This document shows positions 1 to 5,097 of a DNA stretch of 5,097 nucleotides, one piece after another. Each line of letters begins with the position of its first letter. The stretch's first letter is position 1. Origin of the DNA: Pseudomonadota bacterium. GTDB taxonomy: Bacteria; Pseudomonadota; Alphaproteobacteria; Acetobacterales; Acetobacteraceae. The stretch lies in assembly GCA_021805485.1 (NCBI GenBank), contig JAJZFF010000247.1, positions 1 through 5,097 of the forward strand, read 5' to 3'. A program made the translations under genes and the position numbers. The notes beneath the pieces were generated by a model that saw nothing but the letters and a program-made list of their open reading frames with translations, was not told the origin of the DNA and made no database searches.

Positions 1-2258
1 AGATCGATTACGACCAGATGCGCCGCGCCATCCACCCGGACGATTACGACGCCGCGATGGCGACCTTCCGGGAGGCCGCGCGGAGCGGGACGGCGGCGAC
101 GCTGGAATACCGGGTGATCCTGCCGGACGGGGCGGTGCATGACGTGCTGACCCATGCCGAGCCGGTGGTGGGGGCGGACGGAACCGTGTCGCAGCTGCGC
201 GGCACCACCCAGGACATCACGCCCTATCGCCGGATCGAGGCGGCGCTGCGCGAGAGCGAGGACCATTACCGGCACATGGTCGAGCTGCACCCGCAGATTC
301 CATGGACGGCCGGCCCCGACGGCGCGATTCTCGAGGTCGGCCCGCAATGGTTCGCGCTGACCGGCATGAGCCGGGACGAGACCATGCCGTTCGGCTGGGT
401 TTCGGCGCTGCATCCGGACGACCGGGACCCGACGCTCGCCGCCTGGCGGCGGAACATCGAGTCCGGCGCGCCGATCGACGTCGAATACCGGCTCCGGCTG
501 TCCGACGGCGCCTATGGCTGGATGCGCGCGCGCGCCGCCGCCCGGCGTGGCGAGGACGGGCGGATCCTGCGCTGGTACGGCACGCTGGAGGACATCACCG
601 ATCGCCATGCGGCGGAGGAGGCGCGAAAGGCGTCCGAGGCGCTGGCCCTGCGCGTGCTGGAGGCGAGCGGCGATGCCGTGATCGTTTTCGATGCCGCCGG
701 GCGCGCGAGGTTCGCCAATGCGCGGGCCATGACCATGCTCGGCCTGCCGGACGATGCGGTGGGATGCAACGTCGCCAGCCTGTTCGCCGAAGCCCATTGC
801 CGCGAGCTGCGCATGGCCGTTTCGCGGGCGATGCGGGACGGCGCCGGCGGGCATTTCGAGCTGTTCTGGCCGCCGACCGATCTCTGGCTGGAGGCGAGCC
901 TGTTCGCCGATGGCGGCGACATTTCGCTGTTCCTGCGCGACATTTCGGAAAAGCGCCTCGCGCAGCAGCAGCTTCGTTACGCGGCGAGCTTCGACTTCAT
1001 GACCGGCGCGGCGAATCGCGGCACCCTGTTTTCGCGGCTGTCCGCGCAGCTGGAGCGGCAGGACGCCGGCGACCTGACGGCGCTGCTGTGCCTCGATCTC
1101 GACTATTTCAAGGAGATCAACGACCAGCACGGGCATCCCGCGGGCGATGCGGTGCTGCGCCAGTTCGTCAGCCGGCTGCGGCTCTGCCTGCGTTCGCAGG
1201 ACCTGCTCGCGCGCTGCGGCGGCGACGAGTTCGTGGTCATGCAGACCGGGGTGGGCGGGCCGGCCGACGCCATCGCGCTCGCCGAGCGCATTCTCGCGAT
1301 CATGCGGGCGCCGTTCGATGTGGATGGCATCTCGCTGCCGAGCAGCGTGTCGGTCGGCATCGCCGTGTCGAGCCTGGGGATGACCGATGCCGATGCGCTC
1401 TACAACCAGGCGGATCGGGCGCTCTACGTCGCGAAGTCGAAGGCGCGCGGCTCCTATCGCCTGTTCCATCCGGACATGCAGCGGGCGGACGAGGCCGGGC
1501 GGCGGCTGCGCGCGGAGCTGTCCGGCGCGCTCACGCGGGGCGAGTTCGCGCTCGCCTTCCAGCCCATCGTGCAGCTGGCGAGCCAGCGCATCGTCGGCGT
1601 CGAGGCGCTGCTGCGCTGGCACCATCCCGAGCGCGGCCTGATTCTGCCGGCGGAGTTCATTCCGGTCGCGGAGGAAAGCGGCCAGATCGCCTCCCTCGGC
1701 GCGTGGGTTCTCGGCACCGCCTGCAAGGCCGCCCGCCACTGGCCGGAGGACGTGAAGATTTCCGTCAACGTCTCGCCGCGCCAGTTCGAGCTGGGCGATA
1801 TCCGGCTGGTCGTCGGCGACGCGCTGGCCGCGGCCGGACTGCCCGCCTCGCGGCTCAAGCTCGAAGTGACCGAATCGGTCCTGCTGTCGCAGAACGCATC
1901 GAGCATTCACGTCCTGCAGGATCTCCGCGAGCAGGGCGTGATTCTCGTGCTCGACGATTTCGGAACGGGCTATTCGTCGCTGTCCTATCTCGACACGTTC
2001 AAGGTCGATATCGTCAAGGTCGACAAGTCCTTCATCTCGCGCATCCGCGCGCCGGGCGACCGGCAGCCGATCTTCGAGGCGATCATGGGCATGACGGCGG
2101 CGCTCAACCTGCCGGTGACGGCGGAAGGGGTCGAAACCAGGGTCCAGCTCGATTACGTGACGCGGCTCGGCTGCGAGTGGGCGCAGGGCTATTACTTCGC
2201 CCGCCCGGTGTCGGAATACGAATTGCGCCGGCGCCTGCAGGGATTCTCCCGCGCCTGA
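1..2258 (+). CDS. Multi-PAS GGDEF-EAL cyclic-di-GMP signalling protein (5' partial)
   Basis: This is a sensor-linked enzyme of cyclic-di-GMP turnover, with a GGDEF (diguanylate cyclase) and an EAL (phosphodiesterase) domain. The frame is open from the first bases, and the first ATG (position 18) falls inside a PAS fold, so the true start lies upstream. Numbering from that ATG gives 746 residues: end of PAS 1 (about 1-70), PAS 2 (about 82-195), PAS 3 (about 205-312), GGDEF (about 320-485) and EAL (about 500-740). PAS 1 and 2 look like the PAS_3 type (IHPDD or LHPDD, then EYR and a C-terminal DIT). The GGDEF motif is intact (401-405), with RSQD (392-395) as an RxxD I-site five residues before it and metal-binding aspartates in LDLDYFKEIND (359-369). 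The EAL domain keeps EALLRW (529-534), NVS (584-586), EVTES (616-620), DDFGTG (646-651), KVD (667-669) and AEGVE (702-706), as expected for a catalytically competent member. No membrane segment is seen in the visible part. Both activities are inferred, and the sensed signal is unknown. Confidence 0.95.
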   Translation, partial: IDYDQMRRAIHPDDYDAAMATFREAARSGTAATLEYRVILPDGAVHDVLTHAEPVVGADGTVSQLRGTTQDITPYRRIEAALRESEDHYRHMVELHPQIPWTAGPDGAILEVGPQWFALTGMSRDETMPFGWVSALHPDDRDPTLAAWRRNIESGAPIDVEYRLRLSDGAYGWMRARAAARRGEDGRILRWYGTLEDITDRHAAEEARKASEALALRVLEASGDAVIVFDAAGRARFANARAMTMLGLPDDAVGCNVASLFAEAHCRELRMAVSRAMRDGAGGHFELFWPPTDLWLEASLFADGGDISLFLRDISEKRLAQQQLRYAASFDFMTGAANRGTLFSRLSAQLERQDAGDLTALLCLDLDYFKEINDQHGHPAGDAVLRQFVSRLRLCLRSQDLLARCGGDEFVVMQTGVGGPADAIALAERILAIMRAPFDVDGISLPSSVSVGIAVSSLGMTDADALYNQADRALYVAKSKARGSYRLFHPDMQRADEAGRRLRAELSGALTRGEFALAFQPIVQLASQRIVGVEALLRWHHPERGLILPAEFIPVAEESGQIASLGAWVLGTACKAARHWPEDVKISVNVSPRQFELGDIRLVVGDALAAAGLPASRLKLEVTESVLLSQNASSIHVLQDLREQGVILVLDDFGTGYSSLSYLDTFKVDIVKVDKSFISRIRAPGDRQPIFEAIMGMTAALNLPVTAEGVETRVQLDYVTRLGCEWAQGYYFARPVSEYELRRRLQGFSRA

Positions 2259-2310
2259 GCGGGACGCGTCGCCGCGCCGCGCAAGCCATCGTCGATGTCC
2301 GGAAAGGCCC

Positions 2311-2385
2311 TGGTAGCGGCGGGCGGATTTGAACCACCGACCAAGGGATTATGATTCCCCTGCTCTACCGCTGAGCTACGCCGCC
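2311..2385 (-). tRNA. tRNA-Met (CAT), elongator type
   Basis: The minus strand folds into a complete 75-base cloverleaf. It has an acceptor GGCGGCG/CGCCGCT with a G1-U72 wobble, a D arm GCTC/GAGC with a short GG-containing loop, and an anticodon stem GGGGA/TCCCT with loop ATCATAA. A five-base variable loop is followed by a T arm GGTGG/CCGCC with loop TTCAAAT, discriminator A and an encoded CCA. The anticodon is CAT (plus-strand 2351-2353). An initiator is unlikely: there is no 1-72 mismatch of the usual initiator kind, and the three consecutive G-C pairs next to the anticodon loop are absent, since pair 31-39 is A-U. The lysidine-modified tRNA-Ile(CAT) is the other alternative, but as I recall alphaproteobacterial elongator Met tRNAs share the G-U end pair and the GGAATCATAATCC core, so I favour Met. 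It lies 54 bases downstream of rlmH on the same strand and tail-to-tail with the GGDEF-EAL gene. Confidence 0.95.
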
Positions 2386-2399
2386 CCATGGGTGGCGCT

Positions 2400-2428
2400 C
2401 AGGTAGCGTCAGAGACGAGGCAAGTCAA
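2400..2428 (-). promoter_or_regulatory. Candidate sigma-70-type promoter for tRNA-Met
   Basis: On the minus strand TTGACT (2428-2423) matches five of six bases of the -35 consensus TTGACA. After a 17-base spacer comes TACCTG (2405-2400), a weak -10 match. Transcription would begin around 2393, giving a leader of roughly 8 bases before the mature tRNA 5' end. It fits neatly between the rlmH stop and the tRNA, so the tRNA may have its own transcription start as well as readthrough from the operon. The weak -10 keeps this tentative. Confidence 0.4.
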
Positions 2429-2439
2429 TCATGCCGGAT

Positions 2440-2916
2440 TCATGGCCGCCCCGCCCGGTGATAGGGGTGCCCGGCGAGGATGCATTGCGCCCGGTAGAGC
2501 TGTTCGGCGAGCACCGCGCGGGCGAGGAGATGGGGCAGGGTCAGGTTGCCGAGCGACAGCACGGCGTCGGCGCGCTCGATGATCCGCCGCTCCAGCCCCT
2601 CGGCGCCGCCGATGACGAAGGCCAGCGGCCGGGAGGTTTCGCGCCATGACGCGAGCATGGCGGCGAAGGCCGCGCTGTCCGGCGCCTTGCCGCCGAGGTC
2701 GAGGGCGATGACCAGATCCTCGGCGGCGAGGCGGCGGAGAATGGCGTCCGCCTCGCGCCGCTTGATCTCGGCCGGGCTGCCGGTGCCGTCGGGCAGGGCG
2801 ACGACCTCCGGCCGGGGCTGGAGCCGCGCGGCGTAGCGGGCGACGAGATCGGCCTCCGGCCCCTTGGAGTCGCGCCCGATCGCGATGATGCGCAACCGGG
2901 CGCCCGGAGCCGTCAC
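2440..2916 (-). CDS. rlmH: 23S rRNA (pseudouridine1915-N3)-methyltransferase RlmH
   Basis: RlmH is a SPOUT-class SAM-dependent enzyme that methylates pseudouridine 1915 in helix 69 of 23S rRNA, and is known to prefer assembled 70S ribosomes. The product (158 residues from the chosen GTG) shows the family's landmarks: RIIAIGR near the N terminus (9-15), the LDLGGK strand and turn (72-77), the SAM-pocket segment FVIGGAEGL (100-108), the knot helix LTLPHLLARAVLAEQLYRA (125-143) and the terminal HPYHR (150-154). E. coli RlmH has 155 residues, so the gene is full length. The GTG start overlaps the rsfS stop as GTGA and has GGACGAG (2928-2922) five bases upstream. The in-frame TTG at 2895 would instead give 151 residues starting right at RIIAIGR, but has no visible ribosome site. 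It is the last protein gene of the operon, and its function is well supported. Confidence 0.95.
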   Translation of the reverse strand: MTAPGARLRIIAIGRDSKGPEADLVARYAARLQPRPEVVALPDGTGSPAEIKRREADAILRRLAAEDLVIALDLGGKAPDSAAFAAMLASWRETSRPLAFVIGGAEGLERRIIERADAVLSLGNLTLPHLLARAVLAEQLYRAQCILAGHPYHRAGRP

Positions 2917-3437
2917 ACCGGCTCGTCCAGATCGGCACTCCACATCTTTTCGAGCGCGTAGAGCTCGCGCGCTTCCGGCTTGAAGAGATGGACGACGATG
3001 TCGCCGGCATCGACCAGCACCCAGTCCGACCCGCCGGCGCCCTCGACCTGCACGCGCTTGACGCCGATCGCGGCGAGCTTTTCGAGCAGGTGGGTCGCCA
3101 TCGCGGCGATCTGCCGGTCGGCAAGGCCGGTGGCGACCACCATGCGGTCGGCGAAGCTGGCGCGGCTGGCGAGGTCGATCGTCACGATGTTCTCGGCCTT
3201 GTCGTCGGCGAGGCTCTCGGTGATGACCCGTTCCATCTCCGCGAGCCGTTCGGCCGCCTTGTCCGCGCTGCGGCGCTGGCGGGCGGCTTGCGGCGCGGGT
3301 CCGGCGATGGCGGCCTTCTTGCGCGGGGTTCCGGGGGCCTTGGGCGCGACTTCGGCGGGAAGCGGCGGCTTGCGCTTCGCGGCCGGCTTGCGCGGTGTGG
3401 CGGCGGGCGGGGTCGAGCGGGTCGGCGGGCGGGCTAT
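2913..3437 (-). CDS. rsfS: Ribosome silencing factor RsfS with basic N-terminal extension; probable ATA start
   Basis: RsfS (Iojap/DUF143 family) binds ribosomal protein uL14 on the 50S subunit and blocks subunit joining, lowering translation during starvation. The conserved domain covers about residues 66-167 of the 174 proposed here: ENIVTIDL (82-89), FADRMVVATGLADRQI (95-110), VEGAGGSDWVLVDAGDIVVH (131-150) and ELYALEKMWS (158-167). In this frame no ATG, GTG, TTG or CTG lies between the nadD stop and the ATG at 3236. That ATG would give a 107-residue protein, near the 105 of E. coli, but GGAG abuts it with no spacer and it leaves a gap of about 200 bases. The chosen ATA (3437-3435) overlaps the nadD stop as ATAG and has AAGGAG seven bases upstream. 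The added 67 residues are rich in Lys, Arg, Pro and Ala. The ATG at 3539 would overlap nadD by over 100 bases. Function is secure; the start is tentative. Confidence 0.9.
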   Translation of the reverse strand: MARPPTRSTPPAATPRKPAAKRKPPLPAEVAPKAPGTPRKKAAIAGPAPQAARQRRSADKAAERLAEMERVITESLADDKAENIVTIDLASRASFADRMVVATGLADRQIAAMATHLLEKLAAIGVKRVQVEGAGGSDWVLVDAGDIVVHLFKPEARELYALEKMWSADLDEPV

Positions 3438-4078
3438 GGCCGGTCTCCTTGAATGCCGCGCGGCGCGCGGGCCTTGCGGGCGCGGGCGCGCAGCGCGGTG
3501 GCTGATAACGGATTCTCGCGCGCGGGCAGCCAGATCCACGCCGGCGGCGGGCTGCCGGCGAGGCCTGCCGCCCGGCGCGCGGCAATCCGCGCATGCCGTA
3601 GCACATGGGCGGCCCGCCCGGCCAGCGCGGCGCGCGTTTCGCCCGGGCGCGGCAGCACGGCGATCGGCACGGCGGCGGCGATGTCCCGCCAGCGGTGCCA
3701 GCGGGGGAGCTGGGCAAGGTTGTCCGCTCCCATGATCCAGACGAATCGCGCGCGGGGAAAGCGGCGGCGGAGCTGGGCCAGGGTGTCCGCCGTCCGGCGG
3801 GTGCCGAGCGCGGATTCGATCCCCGTCGCGACCAGGCGGCGTCCGTCGGCAAGGCGCGCCGCGGAGGCGAGGCGTTCGGCGAAGGGCGCCATGTCGGCGC
3901 GGCGCTTCAGCGGATTGCCGGGCGAGACCATGAGCCAGACCTGATCGAGCCGCAGGGCGCGGCGCGCCGCCTTCGCGACGTGGAGATGGCCTTCATGCGC
4001 GGGGTTGAAGCTGCCGCCGAGCAGGCCGATGCGGAGCGGCCTGCGGTCGCCGAAGCGGGGCAGCCGGTCTGTGCTCAG
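3434..4078 (-). CDS. nadD: Nicotinate-nucleotide adenylyltransferase NadD
   Basis: NadD joins ATP and nicotinate mononucleotide to give deamido-NAD, the adenylation step of NAD biosynthesis, in the cytoplasm. The product has 214 residues, normal for the family. Motifs in order are the nucleotidyltransferase signature [11 protein letters not shown] (21-31), TRRTADTL (93-100), [17 protein letters not shown] (114-130) and a C-terminal LSATALR (191-197) matching the ISSTxIR motif with one Ser replaced by Ala. There is no ATG, GTG or TTG start near the N terminus; the first in-frame ATG lies well past the catalytic signature. The best start is CTG at 4078, which overlaps the proA stop as CTGA and has AGGTG (4088-4084) five bases upstream. 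A second CTG at 4063 is possible. The gene ends with TAG inside the proposed ATAG overlap with rsfS. Function is confident; the start is probable. Confidence 0.94.
   Translation of the reverse strand: MSTDRLPRFGDRRPLRIGLLGGSFNPAHEGHLHVAKAARRALRLDQVWLMVSPGNPLKRRADMAPFAERLASAARLADGRRLVATGIESALGTRRTADTLAQLRRRFPRARFVWIMGADNLAQLPRWHRWRDIAAAVPIAVLPRPGETRAALAGRAAHVLRHARIAARRAAGLAGSPPPAWIWLPARENPLSATALRARARKARAPRGIQGDRP
3445..3450 (-). promoter_or_regulatory. Shine-Dalgarno of rsfS, placing the start at ATA
   Basis: The minus strand reads AAGGAG here, a perfect Shine-Dalgarno core inside the last codons of nadD. Seven bases separate it from ATA at 3437-3435, and no standard start codon sits at a usable distance in the rsfS frame. 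It is the strongest ribosome-binding sequence at the three visible gene junctions. Confidence 0.6.
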
Positions 4079-5097
4079 GGACGCACCTGGCCGGTGCCGA
4101 CGACGTGATAGCGGAAGGTCGTCAGCTGCGCCGGGCCGATCGGGCCGCGGGCGTGGATTCGCCCGGTGGCGATGCCGATCTCGGCGCCGAAGCCGAATTC
4201 GCCGCCGTCGCAGAACTGGGTCGAGGCGTTCCACATCGCCACCGCGCTGTCGGTGCCGGCGAGGAAGCGGGCGGCGGCATCGGCGTTTTCGGTGACGATC
4301 GCCTCGGTATGCGACGAGCCGTGCCGGGCGATGTGGTCGAGCGCTGCATCGAGATCGTCGACGACGCTGACCGAGAGCATCGCGTCGAGCCATTCGGTGT
4401 CGAAATCCGCCGTGCCGGCGGCCGGCAGGCTCGGCACGATCGCCCGCGCGCGGTCGTCGGCACGGAAGCCGCAGCCAAGGGCGGCGAGATCCTCGATGAG
4501 GCGCGGCAGCAGGGCGGGGGCGATCGCCGCGTCGATCAGCAGGGTTTCGGTGGCGCCGCAGATGCCGGTCCGGCGCATTTTCGCGTTGGCGAGCACGGTT
4601 CGGGCCATCTCGGCATCGGCCTCGGCGTGGATGTAGGTGTGGTTGAGCCCCTCGGCATGGGCGAGCACGGGCACCCTTGCCTCGCGCTGCACGCGCTCGA
4701 CCAGCGACTTGCCGCCGCGCGGGATGATGAGGTCGATCTGCCCGGAGGCGCCCAGCATCGCGGCGACGAAGGCGCGGTCGATATTCGGGGCGATCTGCAC
4801 GGTGCCGTCGGGAAATCCGGCCTGGCGCAGGCCCTTGGTCATCGCGAGATAGATCGCGGTGTTCGAATGATAGCTTTCGGAGCCGCCGCGCAGGATCACC
4901 GCGTTGCCCGACTTGATGCAGATCGCCGCGGCATCGGCGCCGACATTGGGGCGGCTTTCGTAGATCATGCCGATCACGCCGAGCGGCTGCGGCACGCGGC
5001 GGATGACGAGGCCGTTGGGGCGCGTCCATTCGGCGAGGCTGCCGGCGAGCGGATCGGGCAGGTCGGCGATGGCGTCGATTCCGGCGGCGATCGCCTC
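4075..5097 (-). CDS. proA: Gamma-glutamyl phosphate reductase ProA (5' partial)
   Basis: ProA reduces gamma-glutamyl phosphate to glutamate-5-semialdehyde with NADPH, the second step of proline synthesis from glutamate. The visible 340 residues run off the window edge; the family is about 417 residues, so roughly 80 N-terminal residues are missing. The segment before the GTG at 4995 ([11 protein letters not shown]) is conserved ProA sequence, so that GTG is internal and the reading frame continues to 5097. Landmarks, numbered from the first visible residue, are [15 protein letters not shown] (38-52), [15 protein letters not shown] (60-74), IPRGGKSL (125-132), the catalytic cysteine in RTGICGATE (Cys180), [15 protein letters not shown] (292-306) and [16 protein letters not shown] (315-330). 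The C terminus is complete. It is the first visible gene of the operon; in related bacteria proB and often obg lie upstream. Confidence 0.97.
   Translation of the reverse strand, partial: EAIAAGIDAIADLPDPLAGSLAEWTRPNGLVIRRVPQPLGVIGMIYESRPNVGADAAAICIKSGNAVILRGGSESYHSNTAIYLAMTKGLRQAGFPDGTVQIAPNIDRAFVAAMLGASGQIDLIIPRGGKSLVERVQREARVPVLAHAEGLNHTYIHAEADAEMARTVLANAKMRRTGICGATETLLIDAAIAPALLPRLIEDLAALGCGFRADDRARAIVPSLPAAGTADFDTEWLDAMLSVSVVDDLDAALDHIARHGSSHTEAIVTENADAAARFLAGTDSAVAMWNASTQFCDGGEFGFGAEIGIATGRIHARGPIGPAQLTTFRYHVVGTGQVRP
4084..4088 (-). promoter_or_regulatory. Shine-Dalgarno-like site supporting the nadD CTG start
   Basis: The minus strand reads AGGTG, one mismatch from AGGAG, within the last codons of proA. 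Five bases separate it from the CTG at 4078. It supports that start over the CTG at 4063. Confidence 0.4.

Noticed and set aside
18..20. ATG at 18 as the true start of the PAS-GGDEF-EAL gene
   Set aside because: The frame is open upstream to the window edge, and the ATG falls inside a PAS domain just before its IHPDD motif, so the gene must begin outside the window.
2247..2264. Hairpin TCCCGC/GCGGGA around the GGDEF-EAL stop codon, as a possible terminator
   Set aside because: The stem is only six pairs and no T-run follows, so an intrinsic terminator is not supported. The 2259-2310 gap shows no better candidate on either strand.
2263..2270. Eight-base palindrome GACGCGTC in the convergent gap
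   Set aside because: It is a short single palindrome, expected by chance in G+C-rich DNA, with no second copy or neighbouring promoter to suggest an operator.
302..2332. A 676-codon open frame on the plus strand overlapping the GGDEF-EAL gene
   Set aside because: It is shifted relative to a gene with clear domain motifs, has Arg/Ala/Gly-rich composition typical of G+C-rich shadow frames, and shows no recognisable domain.
2980..3735. Plus-strand open frames opposite rsfS and nadD (also 3605-4108 and 4166-4636)
   Set aside because: They lie antisense to well-recognised genes, have skewed compositions and no family resemblance, and are expected by chance at this base composition.
2440..3852. 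A 470-codon minus-strand open frame that could read as a fusion ending in RlmH
   Set aside because: Only the part after 2916 matches a known family. The upstream part overlaps rsfS and nadD in a different frame and is low-complexity shadow sequence.
4993..4995. GTG at 4995 as the start of proA
   Set aside because: The 34 codons upstream to the window edge encode conserved ProA sequence, so this GTG is an internal valine codon.

Overview
The window is a G+C-rich chromosomal segment with the look of an alphaproteobacterium, probably Rhodospirillales/Acetobacteraceae-like. That placement is an inference from codon use, protein flavour, the elongator tRNA-Met and the proA-nadD-rsfS-rlmH order. 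It is densely coded. No insertion sequence, CRISPR array, phage gene or attachment site is visible, and no stretch over 300 bases lacks a gene.

The left half (plus strand, 1-2258) is the 3' part of a large signalling gene: at least three PAS sensor modules followed by a GGDEF and an EAL domain. Both output domains keep their signature residues, and the GGDEF domain keeps its RxxD inhibitory site. The 5' end lies outside the window. The gene ends tail-to-tail against an elongator tRNA-Met(CAT) gene on the minus strand (2311-2385, with encoded CCA). A plausible promoter for this tRNA lies in the 54-base gap upstream of it.

The right half (minus strand, 5097 down to 2440) is a tightly packed housekeeping operon in the order proA (5' end outside the window), nadD, rsfS, rlmH. 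It combines proline biosynthesis, NAD biosynthesis, a ribosome silencing factor and a 23S rRNA pseudouridine methyltransferase. This gene order is common in Alphaproteobacteria. The last two products act on the 50S subunit, near the subunit interface.

The most notable feature is how the operon genes join. On my reading each junction is a four-base stop/start overlap using a start codon other than ATG: CTGA (proA/nadD), ATAG (nadD/rsfS) and GTGA (rsfS/rlmH). Each has a Shine-Dalgarno-like sequence 5-7 bases upstream. The rsfS start would be the very rare ATA, preceded by a perfect AAGGAG, and it would give RsfS a 67-residue Lys/Arg/Pro/Ala-rich N-terminal extension. I see no wholly new system; the start-codon and coupling pattern is the item most worth checking.
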